Source: an uncultured Collinsella sp.
GTDB taxonomy: Bacteria; Actinomycetota; Coriobacteriia; Coriobacteriales; Coriobacteriaceae
DNA: 45,973 bases
Reading direction: 5' to 3'
Assembly (NCBI GenBank): GCA_958438125.1
Contig: CAUBQN010000001.1
Span: forward strand, 1-45,973
Below are positions 39,286-45,973 of this stretch, in pieces; the stretch's first letter is position 1; every line of letters begins with the position of its first letter. The notes under the pieces are model-generated. The model was not told where the DNA came from and did not search any database. It was given only the letters and a program-made list of their open reading frames with translations. The position numbers and the translations under genes were made by a program.

Positions 39286-42186
39286 ATGACCCAGCCCTTG
39301 CCCTGGGAAAAGAACGCCACGGTATCCGTGCCGCCCGCGCCGGAACCCGTGCCGCTCGATGCATACACCGCCCCTGCAGCGCCGGAGCCCGAGCTCGTCC
39401 CGCTCGACATCTACGACGCTCCTGCGCTGGCACCCAAACCCGCCAAGCCGCTCGTCGACATCGACAGCCTGAATCCCGCCCAGCGCGAGGCGGTTCTGAC
39501 CACCGAGGGCCCGTTGCTGGTGCTCGCCGGCGCCGGCTCGGGCAAGACCCGCGTCCTGACCTTCCGCATCGCACATATGCTCGGCGACCTGGGCGTTAAG
39601 CCTTGGCAGGTTCTTGCCATTACGTTTACCAACAAGGCCGCGGCCGAGATGCGCGAGCGTTTGGCGGCGCTCATTCCCAGCGGTACCCGCGGCATGTGGG
39701 TGTGCACCTTCCATGCCATGTGTGTGCGCATGCTGCGCGAGGACGCCGACCTGCTGGGCTACACCGGTCAGTTCACCATCTACGACGACGATGACTCAAA
39801 GCGCATGGTGCGTGACATTATGCAGGCGCTCGGCATTGAGCAAAAGCAGTTCCCCATCAACATGATCCGCAGCAAGATCAGCTCGGCCAAAAACGCCATG
39901 ATCGGCCCCGAGGACATGCTCAAGAGTGCCGATAGCCCCAACGACAAAAAGGCCGCGCAGGTCTACTTGGAGCTGGAGCGCCGCCTACGCGCTGCCAATG
40001 CGATGGACTTTGATGACCTGCTCGTGCGCACGCTCGAGCTGCTGCGCACCCGCCCCGAGGTGCTCGATAAGTACCAAGAGCGCTTCCGCTACATTAGCGT
40101 CGACGAGTATCAGGACACCAACCACGTCCAGTACGAGATCGCCAACCTGCTGGCCGCCAAGTACCAAAACCTCATGGTCGTGGGCGACGACGACCAGTCC
40201 ATTTATAGCTGGCGTGGTGCCGACATCACCAATATCCTGGACTTTGAGAAGGACTTTAAAGACTGCAAGACCGTTAAGCTGGAGCAGAACTACCGCTCTA
40301 CTGGTCATATCCTGAGTGCCGCCAACGCCGTGGTGCGCCATAACTCGCAGCGCAAGGACAAGCGCCTGTTTACGGCCAAGGGCGATGGCGAGAAGATCCA
40401 GGCCTTCCAGGCGAGCGACGAGCGCGACGAGGGCCGCTGGATTGCCGGCGAGATCGAGAAGCTGCACTCCAAGGGTACGAGTTACGACGACATCGCCGTG
40501 TTCTACCGCACCAACGCTCAGTCGCGTATTCTCGAAGATATGTTCCTGCGCGCAGGCGTGCCCTACAAGATCGTGGGTGGCACGCGATTCTTCGACCGTG
40601 CCGAGATCCGCGACGTCATGGCCTATCTTAAGATGATTGTGAACCCGGCCGACGAGATGAGCGTCAAGCGCGTCATCAACACGCCGCGCCGCGGCATCGG
40701 CTCCACCTCGATCCAAAAGATTGAGCAGCTGGCGCGCGACAACCGTTGCTCGTTCTTCCAGGCTTGCGAGATCGCGTGCGCCGAAACCGGCATGTTTAGC
40801 GCCAAGGTGCGCAATGGCCTGTCGAGCTTTGTGTCGCTGGTGCGCGAGGGTCGCCGCATGGACGGCGAGCTCAAGGACGTCGTCGAGATGATTGTCGATA
40901 AGACGGGCCTGCTGCAGGCTTTCCGCGCCGAGGGCACCATGGAGTCCGAGAGCCGCGCCGAGAACATCCAGGAATTCCTGGGCGTTGCGGCCGAATTTGA
41001 AGAGACACACGAGGATATCGAGGGTACGCTTGAGAGCTTGGAAGAGCTGCGCGCGGCTGGCGTTGCCGATGTGCCTGCCGACGCTGAGCCCGAGCCCGTT
41101 GTGGTGAGCGCGCCTGCGCCCGAGCCGGGACCGTCCGCGCCCGCGTCCTCGTTTGAGGCGCTGGTCGGCGCGCGCGATGCCGCAGGTTCCAATCCGCTCG
41201 ATAGCCTAGCCGCCCCGGCGCTCTCGCCGCAGGATGCTCTGGCCGCCGCCATCGCGGGCAACGCATATGCCGCGTCGACGGAGATGCCGGCGGGTGCCGT
41301 GCATGCCGACGAGATCGAGCGCACCTACGGTCCGCTCACCTGTAAGGCGCTGCCGGCGCTCATGGAGTGGCTGGCCCTGCGCTCCGACTTGGATTCCCTG
41401 GCCGGCGAGACGCATGCCATCACCATGATGACCATCCACTCCGCCAAGGGCCTGGAGTTCCCGGCGGTGTTCGTGGCCGGCATGGAGGAGGGTATCTTCC
41501 CGCACGTGCACGACTTTGGCGGCGGCGATGACCCGGGCAAGCTCGAGGAGGAGCGTCGCCTGGCCTACGTCGCCATCACGCGCGCCCGTAAGCGCCTGTT
41601 CTTGACCTATGCGGCCACGCGTCGCACCTACGGCTCGACCTCTGCCAACCCGCGCTCGCGCTTCCTCAACGAGATTCCGTTTGAGGATATCGAGTTTAGC
41701 GGCATCGGTTCTGCCGGTTTTGAGGGCACGGGCTGGGAGAAACGCGGCGACCGTCACGGCACCTTTGGCTCGGGCATGGGCTCGGATATGTACGGCGGCA
41801 AGGTGTTTGGTTCGCATACGCGCTCGACCGGCGGTTCCGGTTCGCGTGGTGGATCGAGCTTTGACGATTTCTTTGGCGGCAGCAGTTACGGGACCGAGCG
41901 CCATCGTGGGGTCTCGCCCGACGCCGGCCGTGTTGCCTCGACCTTTGGCTCAGGCGCGCCGCGAGCTAAAAAGCCGTCGTCCAAGGTGTCCCCGACGGTG
42001 GAGCGCAAGGTCGATCGTGCTAGCGCATCACAGGACTTTGCCGCAGGCGATACTGTAAGCCACAAGACCTTTGGCACGGGTACCGTAATCTCGGTCGCCG
42101 GAGACATGATCGAGGTTCAATTCGAAAAGACCGGCCAGACCAAAAAGCTTATGAAAGGTTTTGCACCGATCGTCAAGCTGTCGTAA
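39286..42186 (+). CDS. pcrA: UvrD/PcrA-family DNA helicase
   Basis: A 3'-5' superfamily 1A helicase for repair and replication. The 966-residue protein has the Q-motif LNPAQREAVLTTEGP, Walker A LAGAGSGKTR (K87), the TFTNKAAAEMRERL motif, DEYQDTN, GDDDQSIYSWRGAD, LEQNYRST, TIHSAKGLEFPAVFV and EERRLAYVAITRAR. Unusual parts are a Pro/Ala-rich N-terminal tail (about 60 residues), an Ala/Pro-rich insert of roughly 90 residues inside domain 2B before MTIHSAKG, and a Gly/Ser-rich linker to a C-terminal Tudor-like domain (GDTVSHKTFGTGTVISV). The ATG at 39286 has GAGGAG upstream. Confidence 0.96.
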   Translation: MTQPLPWEKNATVSVPPAPEPVPLDAYTAPAAPEPELVPLDIYDAPALAPKPAKPLVDIDSLNPAQREAVLTTEGPLLVLAGAGSGKTRVLTFRIAHMLGDLGVKPWQVLAITFTNKAAAEMRERLAALIPSGTRGMWVCTFHAMCVRMLREDADLLGYTGQFTIYDDDDSKRMVRDIMQALGIEQKQFPINMIRSKISSAKNAMIGPEDMLKSADSPNDKKAAQVYLELERRLRAANAMDFDDLLVRTLELLRTRPEVLDKYQERFRYISVDEYQDTNHVQYEIANLLAAKYQNLMVVGDDDQSIYSWRGADITNILDFEKDFKDCKTVKLEQNYRSTGHILSAANAVVRHNSQRKDKRLFTAKGDGEKIQAFQASDERDEGRWIAGEIEKLHSKGTSYDDIAVFYRTNAQSRILEDMFLRAGVPYKIVGGTRFFDRAEIRDVMAYLKMIVNPADEMSVKRVINTPRRGIGSTSIQKIEQLARDNRCSFFQACEIACAETGMFSAKVRNGLSSFVSLVREGRRMDGELKDVVEMIVDKTGLLQAFRAEGTMESESRAENIQEFLGVAAEFEETHEDIEGTLESLEELRAAGVADVPADAEPEPVVVSAPAPEPGPSAPASSFEALVGARDAAGSNPLDSLAAPALSPQDALAAAIAGNAYAASTEMPAGAVHADEIERTYGPLTCKALPALMEWLALRSDLDSLAGETHAITMMTIHSAKGLEFPAVFVAGMEEGIFPHVHDFGGGDDPGKLEEERRLAYVAITRARKRLFLTYAATRRTYGSTSANPRSRFLNEIPFEDIEFSGIGSAGFEGTGWEKRGDRHGTFGSGMGSDMYGGKVFGSHTRSTGGSGSRGGSSFDDFFGGSSYGTERHRGVSPDAGRVASTFGSGAPRAKKPSSKVSPTVERKVDRASASQDFAAGDTVSHKTFGTGTVISVAGDMIEVQFEKTGQTKKLMKGFAPIVKLS

Positions 42187-42193
42187 TCCCGGC

Positions 42194-42323
42194 GGACCTG
42201 GTCGGGCGTATAGGGCAACATCGCCTGCTCGGGCAGTCCTGCGCAAGACGGAGGCCACATTAAGTGGCCTCCTTTGCGTGCGGAACTCGCGACCGATGTT
42301 GCCCTATACGCCCGCCCAGGTCC
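42194..42323 (+). repeat. Giant hairpin after pcrA (element A)
   Basis: The outer arms 42194-42223 (GGACCTGGTCGGGCGTATAG and on) and 42294-42323 pair over 30 positions with one mismatch. An inner 9-bp stem GGAGGCCAC/GTGGCCTCC (42250-42258 and 42264-42272) closes on ATTAA. The intervening strands (CCTGCTCGGGCAGTCCTGCG... and ...GTGCGGAACTCGC) are unpaired or weakly paired and are nearly the same as in the element after manA. It starts 8 bp after the pcrA stop codon. Confidence 0.88.
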
Positions 42324-42408
42324 TTGGGTAACGTTGCTGGACGAACGTCGCTTTGCTGGTTCGCTTTTTGATCTGGAGAACCGGGTGGGCTGAATACTTA
42401 GACATGGC

Positions 42409-42454
42409 AAGGGGCTCCCCCGTTAAAGAACGGGGGAGCCCCTTGTTGCGTTTT
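42409..42454 (+). terminator. Terminator T1, left of the nucleotidyltransferase module
   Basis: AAGGGGCTCCCCCGTT (42409-42424) pairs exactly with AACGGGGGAGCCCCTT (42429-42444), followed by GTTGCGTTTT. The same sequence context, from ATGGCA to TTGTTGC, recurs at 44351-44400. Confidence 0.9.
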
Positions 42455-42478
42455 AAATGGTGCGCTTGGCTTTGATGA

Positions 42479-42536
42479 TTGATGATTTTATACGATTCAG
42501 TATAATTTCAGTTAGATACTTAAATGTAACTGAAAT
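42479..42536 (+). promoter_or_regulatory. Promoter and operator of the winged-helix/nucleotidyltransferase module
   Basis: TTGATG (42479-42484) and a perfect TATAAT (42501-42506) are 16 bp apart. Immediately downstream ATTTCAGTTA (42505-42514) and TAACTGAAAT (42527-42536) form an exact 10-bp inverted repeat. A repressor bound there would cover the -10 and the start site, which suggests autoregulation by the first gene product. Confidence 0.75.
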
Positions 42537-42553
42537 GAAAACGGTGAGTGGAC

Positions 42554-43576
42554 ATGCTGCTAAATTGTCTCCCAAAAAGGCTCTTCTCTTTAGAGCTCGC
42601 CATCGACTCGGAGCCAGTTGAGATGCAGATTCCTCGCATGTATCTCGAGCGGTATTCGCTTCGCTTAGCGCGGCTCGGCATGTCTGAGCAAGGCCGTTTT
42701 ATTGTTGCGGAACCAAAAGAACCGCCCAGTGTCATTTCGGCGCGAAATTTCGTCAATGCAGTGCGTAAGATAGATGCTCGCCCGGTGGCAATTTGCTGGG
42801 ATGCTATGGATTTAGGCTTTATGCGCGCGCTTTCTTCGGAGGGGATCGCATATATCCGAGATGAGCGAAATGCGTTTCTGCCGTTTATCGGAGCCGTTAT
42901 TTCCGATGAGGTGCTGGGTGCTTCTCCTGCTGCTTCGCTTTCGCCCCAATCTCAACGAATCGTTCTAAATCTCATCGCGGGACGATGGGTTGACTGCTCC
43001 GCCGGCGACCTAGCTCGTCTGTGTGGCAAAAGCGCGGCAAGCGTCAGCGGCTATCTTTCGGAAATCGCCGCTATAGCTCCTGGGTTGATTATGCGGGACG
43101 GCAAAAAGCGTATATTGTGCGACGCCGGGCTGTCGACCGAGACGTTGCTGGATGGATTTGAGGACTATCTTCGCACACCCGTTTTAGAGCGAATCCGGCT
43201 CAAGAAGGTTATCGAGAGAACAGAGCTACGCGCCGTTGATGCGCTGCTTTCCGGTGTGTCTGCCCTTAGCTATATGTCCGACCTTGCTCATAATGATTCT
43301 GTCCCAACCGTTGCTCTCGAAAAGTATCAGGTAGATGCCTTAAGAGAGCACATGGGCGACAGATGGTTGGAGGCCCAGTGGTACGAACCGGCCGCTATCG
43401 AGATTGAGATCTGGTCGTATCCCGTGGACGCGCCGTCCGATGTTAGTTTTGATACGACAGGTTTGCAATGTGTCGACCCGTTCTCCTTATACGTTGCCTG
43501 CGCAAAAGCGGATTACAAAGATGACCGTCTGCTCGATGCGGTCGAACAACTCAGGAGGACGATATGCCAAAAGTGA
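42554..43576 (+). CDS. Winged-helix protein, probable antitoxin/regulator (AbiEi-like position)
   Basis: The 340-residue protein has an N-terminal alpha/beta region of about 125 residues. A winged-helix-like segment follows at about 130-190 (SPQSQRIVLNLIAGRWVDCS, then ARLCGKSAASVSGYLSEIAA). The C-terminal half includes TPVLERIRLKKVIERTELRA and ends FSLYVACAKADYKDDRLLDA VEQLRR. The HTH followed by a domain ending in a DxR-type motif recalls AbiEi-type antitoxins, but I cannot claim family membership. The ATG at 42554 has GGTGAG upstream. It overlaps the nucleotidyltransferase gene by 13 bp. Codon use is more AT-rich than the neighbouring genes. Confidence 0.65.
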   Translation: MLLNCLPKRLFSLELAIDSEPVEMQIPRMYLERYSLRLARLGMSEQGRFIVAEPKEPPSVISARNFVNAVRKIDARPVAICWDAMDLGFMRALSSEGIAYIRDERNAFLPFIGAVISDEVLGASPAASLSPQSQRIVLNLIAGRWVDCSAGDLARLCGKSAASVSGYLSEIAAIAPGLIMRDGKKRILCDAGLSTETLLDGFEDYLRTPVLERIRLKKVIERTELRAVDALLSGVSALSYMSDLAHNDSVPTVALEKYQVDALREHMGDRWLEAQWYEPAAIEIEIWSYPVDAPSDVSFDTTGLQCVDPFSLYVACAKADYKDDRLLDAVEQLRRTICQK

Positions 43577-44331
43577 GGGGAATAGAGCGATTTGCCGACG
43601 CCATGAGCAGCTGCAAAGGTGGTTACGTCCTTATTGGTGGAGGGGCCTGCAGCGTTCTATTTGACAGCGAAGGTGATTCATTCAGGGCTACCGAAGATTT
43701 GGATGTCGTCGTAATTGTTGATGGGGAAGGCGTTGAATTTGCCACTGCATTGTGGGCATTTATCAAAGCAGCTGGATACGAGGTTGGAAAGGTCGGCGAT
43801 GGAAAGTGCACTTACTATCGGTTCTGTTTGCCCAAAGGATCAAGGCGAGCCCTAGACTATCCCGGTCAAATCGAGTTGTTTGCCCGACATCCTGATTTTG
43901 TGCTCGAAGACGAAATGAGCGAGGTAGCTCCTCTTTCCTTTGACGGGGCGATATCGAGTCTTTCCGCCATTATTCTCGACGATGGCTACTACGAATTTAT
44001 TCGCGACAACGCAACGAACGTAGAGGGCATCACGTTGCTCGATGCGCTCCATATCATTCCCCTCAAGATGCGTGCGCACATTGATATCAACAGGAGCTAT
44101 GAAGAAGGGCGTCATTGCAACGATATAGATCGGCGGAAGCATCGTTCAGATGTTGCTCGACTTGCCGGTTTGTTGTCGTCCTCAGCGCGTTTGGAGCTAA
44201 CGGGGCAAATGAGGGTTGATGCGGAGGATTTTCTTACGGACTTTGCTTCGTATGTAAATCGGCAGACCAACCGTAAGGAAAGGGCGCGGCTTCAGGACAC
44301 GTTATCGTTTCTCGAAAGAGTGTATTTGTAG
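43564..44331 (+). CDS. Nucleotidyltransferase-fold protein, probable toxin (AbiEii-like position)
   Basis: The 255-residue product has a DNA polymerase-beta-type nucleotidyltransferase signature: YVLIGGGACSVLF (glycines 25-27) followed by RATEDLDVVVIVDG, with metal-binding D45 and D47. A third acid may be in the LDYPGQIELFARH strand. The C-terminal half is helical (LLDALHIIPLKMRAHIDINR, then RRKHRSDVARLAGLLSS), with the Lys/His-rich segment typical of AbiEii-like proteins. It is translationally coupled to the upstream winged-helix gene. A type IV toxin-antitoxin or phage-defence role is inferred from the gene pair. Confidence 0.7.
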   Translation: MPKVRGIERFADAMSSCKGGYVLIGGGACSVLFDSEGDSFRATEDLDVVVIVDGEGVEFATALWAFIKAAGYEVGKVGDGKCTYYRFCLPKGSRRALDYPGQIELFARHPDFVLEDEMSEVAPLSFDGAISSLSAIILDDGYYEFIRDNATNVEGITLLDALHIIPLKMRAHIDINRSYEEGRHCNDIDRRKHRSDVARLAGLLSSSARLELTGQMRVDAEDFLTDFASYVNRQTNRKERARLQDTLSFLERVYL

Positions 44332-44355
44332 GCATCTTGATTCGTAATGTATGGC

Positions 44356-44400
44356 AGGGGCTCTTCCGTTGATGAACGGAAGAGCCCCTTGTTGCTTTTT
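44356..44400 (+). terminator. Terminator T2, right of the nucleotidyltransferase module
   Basis: AGGGGCTCTTCCGTT (44356-44370) pairs exactly with AACGGAAGAGCCCCT (44375-44389), followed by TGTTGCTTTTT. It is a near-copy of T1, with paired compensating changes in the stem. Confidence 0.9.
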
Positions 44401-44424
44401 GATTGTCGTAACTAGTCAGAGGTT

Positions 44425-44549
44425 CGCCGGGACGGGGCGCGGGATTTGGTCGATTGCGAGTTCTGCACGAGCCGGAGAGCACTTAATGTGCTCTCCGTTC
44501 GAGCGGGACTGTCCGAGCAGGCGATCAAACCCCGCGCCCCGTCCCGGCG
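44425..44549 (-). repeat. Giant hairpin after manA (element B)
   Basis: The outer arms 44425-44452 (CGCCGGGACGGGGCGCGGGA and on) and 44522-44549 pair over 28 positions with two wobble-type differences. An inner 9-bp stem GGAGAGCAC/GTGCTCTCC (44474-44482 and 44488-44496) closes on TTAAT. The internal strands GCGAGTTCTGCACG and GGACTGTCCGAGCAGG match element A on the opposite strand. On the minus strand it starts 20 bp after the manA stop codon. Confidence 0.88.
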
Positions 44550-44569
44550 AGCGCTTGGGGACCGGTGAC

Positions 44570-45502
44570 CTACAGGTGGCTGACAATCAGTTCCATATTG
44601 CCCTCGAGCTCAATCTTGTCCACGGTGCTCGGAGCTAGCAGGTGGCTTCCCTTGTGGACGGGGTCGCCGCAGACGGTGCCTTCGCCGTCGATGACCGACA
44701 GGCACATGAAGGGCCAGCGCTGGTCGAGGGTCTTGCTGCCGTTGGCGCGCACGCGATCGACGGTGTAGCAGGGGTTGGACTCGAGCTCGGTCACGCCGTC
44801 CACCTCGGGCGCGGTCACCGTGCCGTCGGTCGGAGCCTGAGCATCAAAGTCGATGCAGTCGAGGCTCTGCTCAATGTGCAGCGGGCGCAGCTTGCCATCG
44901 GTGCCGGGACGGTCGTAGTCGTACAGGCGATATGTCACGTCGCTCGACTGCTGCGTCTCCAAAATGAGCGTGCCGGTCTTGATGGCGTGCACGGTACCGG
45001 AATCAATCTGGAAAAAGTCGCCCTTGTGGATCGGCAACACGTTGAGCATGTCGTCCCAACGGCCTTCCTCGATCATCTGTGCGGCCTCGGCGCGGTCCTT
45101 GGTACGCTGGCCGACGATGATTGTGGCGCCGGGCTCGCAGTCCAGCACATACCAGCACTCGGTTTTGCCCAAGCTGCCGTTCTCGTGCTTGGCGGCGTAC
45201 TCGTCGTTGGGGTGAATCTGGATCGAAAGGTCGTCCTTGGCGTCCAGAATCTTGATGAGCAGCGGGAACTCCTTGCCTTCACAGTTGCCAAAGAGCTCGC
45301 GGTGCTCGGCCCACAGCCACGACAGCGTGTGGCCGGCGTACGGGCCCTCAGCGATCTGGCAGTCGCCGTTGGGGTGGGCCGAGATGGCCCAGCACTCACC
45401 GATGGGACCATCGGGAATGTCGTAACCAAATACGGTTTCGAGCTGGCGGCCGCCCCAGATCTTCTCGTGAAAGATCGGCGTCAGCTTAAACAAATCGGAC
45501 AT
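44570..45502 (-). CDS. manA: Mannose-6-phosphate isomerase, class I
   Basis: Zinc enzyme interconverting mannose-6-phosphate and fructose-6-phosphate. The 310-residue protein is of the short Firmicutes/Actinobacteria type: LTPIFHEKIWGGRQL at the N-terminus, EFPLLIKILDAKDDLSIQIH with the zinc-ligand set, KTECWYVLDCEPGATI and DFFQIDSGTVHAIKTG. I chose the ATG at 45500-45502, with GGGAG upstream; MH at 45508 is an alternative. A partial GntR regulator lies 72 bp upstream on the same strand. Its 3' end is followed by element B. Confidence 0.93.
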   Translation of the reverse strand: MSDLFKLTPIFHEKIWGGRQLETVFGYDIPDGPIGECWAISAHPNGDCQIAEGPYAGHTLSWLWAEHRELFGNCEGKEFPLLIKILDAKDDLSIQIHPNDEYAAKHENGSLGKTECWYVLDCEPGATIIVGQRTKDRAEAAQMIEEGRWDDMLNVLPIHKGDFFQIDSGTVHAIKTGTLILETQQSSDVTYRLYDYDRPGTDGKLRPLHIEQSLDCIDFDAQAPTDGTVTAPEVDGVTELESNPCYTVDRVRANGSKTLDQRWPFMCLSVIDGEGTVCGDPVHKGSHLLAPSTVDKIELEGNMELIVSHL

Positions 45503-45574
45503 GTGCATACTCCCATAAGGTTGTGCAGGTGCCGCGTAAGACAGCTCAAAACGAGCACCCACCGGATTACAAAA

Positions 45575-45973
45575 CTAGGCCAGCGTTACGTTGTGCAGCT
45601 CAAAGCGGTCGCCTACGTTGTGCGAGATAGAATATTCAAACGCGGTGCCGCTATCCAAGAAGCCAATCTGGTTGAGTTCGAGCAGGGGAGAGCCGGGTTT
45701 GGTATCCAGGCGCTCGGCTTCTTCCTCGGTTGCCGCCACGGCGCGTATGGTGCGATGGAAGCTCGAAATCTTCAGCCCGCATTGCTCGCGGATAAAGCCG
45801 TAGACCGATCCGTACAGGTCCTTCTTTTTAAGGCCCGGGATCAGTTCGAGCGGCATATAGGTGTACTCGATAACGATGGGCTTCTCGTCGACCTGGCGCA
45901 CGCGCACGATGTGATAGGCAAAGTCATCCTCGGCAATTCCCAGCTGGGCTGCGATGTCCGCTGGTGGATTAAC
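45575..45973 (-). CDS. GntR-family regulator, C-terminal UTRA domain (partial)
   Basis: The frame runs off the window edge; 132 residues are visible. They match a UTRA effector-binding domain: AAQLGIAEDDFAYHIVRVRQ, PIVIEYTYMPLELIPGL, SVYGFIREQCGLKISSFHRT, then LDTKPGSPLLELNQIGFLDS and a closing FEYSISHNVGDRFELH. The N-terminal DNA-binding domain is outside. UTRA domains bind sugar phosphates or related ligands, so it may regulate manA, which follows 72 bp downstream. A start at 45907 would be internal to the domain. Confidence 0.9.
   Translation of the reverse strand, partial: VNPPADIAAQLGIAEDDFAYHIVRVRQVDEKPIVIEYTYMPLELIPGLKKKDLYGSVYGFIREQCGLKISSFHRTIRAVAATEEEAERLDTKPGSPLLELNQIGFLDSGTAFEYSISHNVGDRFELHNVTLA

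Larger units (their letters stand above)
42187..42553. other. 367-bp region between pcrA and the nucleotidyltransferase module
   Basis: Holds the long hairpin at 42194-42323, an unassigned stretch (42324-42403), a terminator (42409-42454) and a promoter with a palindromic operator (42479-42536). Base composition shifts from GC-rich to AT-rich at about 42450. Confidence 0.7.

Overview
The window looks like a chromosome segment of a gut Coriobacteriia bacterium, most likely a Collinsella. This is inference from the GC-rich genes, the eno-divIC-ppx order typical of Actinobacteria, a mannose-type PTS locus and the intergenic repeats. No 16S gene is present to confirm it.

Layout. (1) 1-3705: end of a SIS-domain sugar isomerase or deglycase, a complete mannose-family PTS (EIIA, EIIB, EIIC, EIID) and a FrlC-like TIM-barrel epimerase; together they suggest uptake of an Amadori compound such as fructoselysine. 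(2) 3875-11946: a histidine operon, hisZG (one fused protein)-D-C-B-H-A-F-I-E, with a PHP-type histidinol phosphatase converging on it (11949-12860), so all ten reactions are covered. (3) 13201-18619: a lone LarC2-like domain, a YfcE phosphodiesterase, MazG, enolase, DivIC/FtsB and an exopolyphosphatase. (4) 18632-20640: an accessory islet with an AAA/DUF4143 ATPase between two copies of an inverted repeat, a tandem repeat upstream of it, and tRNA-Leu(UAA) with a duplicated 3' end. (5) 20667-30725: a TPR-like membrane protein, an orphan PTS EIIB with a VOC protein, a two-component system, DUF4342, a metallophosphatase, Glu-Q-tRNA(Asp) synthetase, a DUF2207 membrane protein and a GNAT acetyltransferase. 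(6) 31003-37726: purH, a protein not recognised, a BceRS-like two-component pair, a hipBA toxin-antitoxin locus with a frameshifted hipA, and uspA. (7) 37973-45973: uppP, pcrA, a two-gene winged-helix/nucleotidyltransferase module resembling a type IV toxin-antitoxin system, manA and a partial GntR regulator.

The most unusual layer is intergenic. Four genes (hisF, uspA, pcrA, manA) are followed within about 10-25 bp of their stop codons by very long hairpins. The pcrA and manA copies share conserved internal loops while their paired arms differ in sequence, the pattern expected of a selected structure. Between those two lies the nucleotidyltransferase module, bracketed by two near-identical terminators. 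Other repeat families are a GGAACGTCCCC-type element (four copies), a TTGCGGTGGAATA inverted repeat (two copies) and a roughly 200-bp palindrome at 25003-25200.
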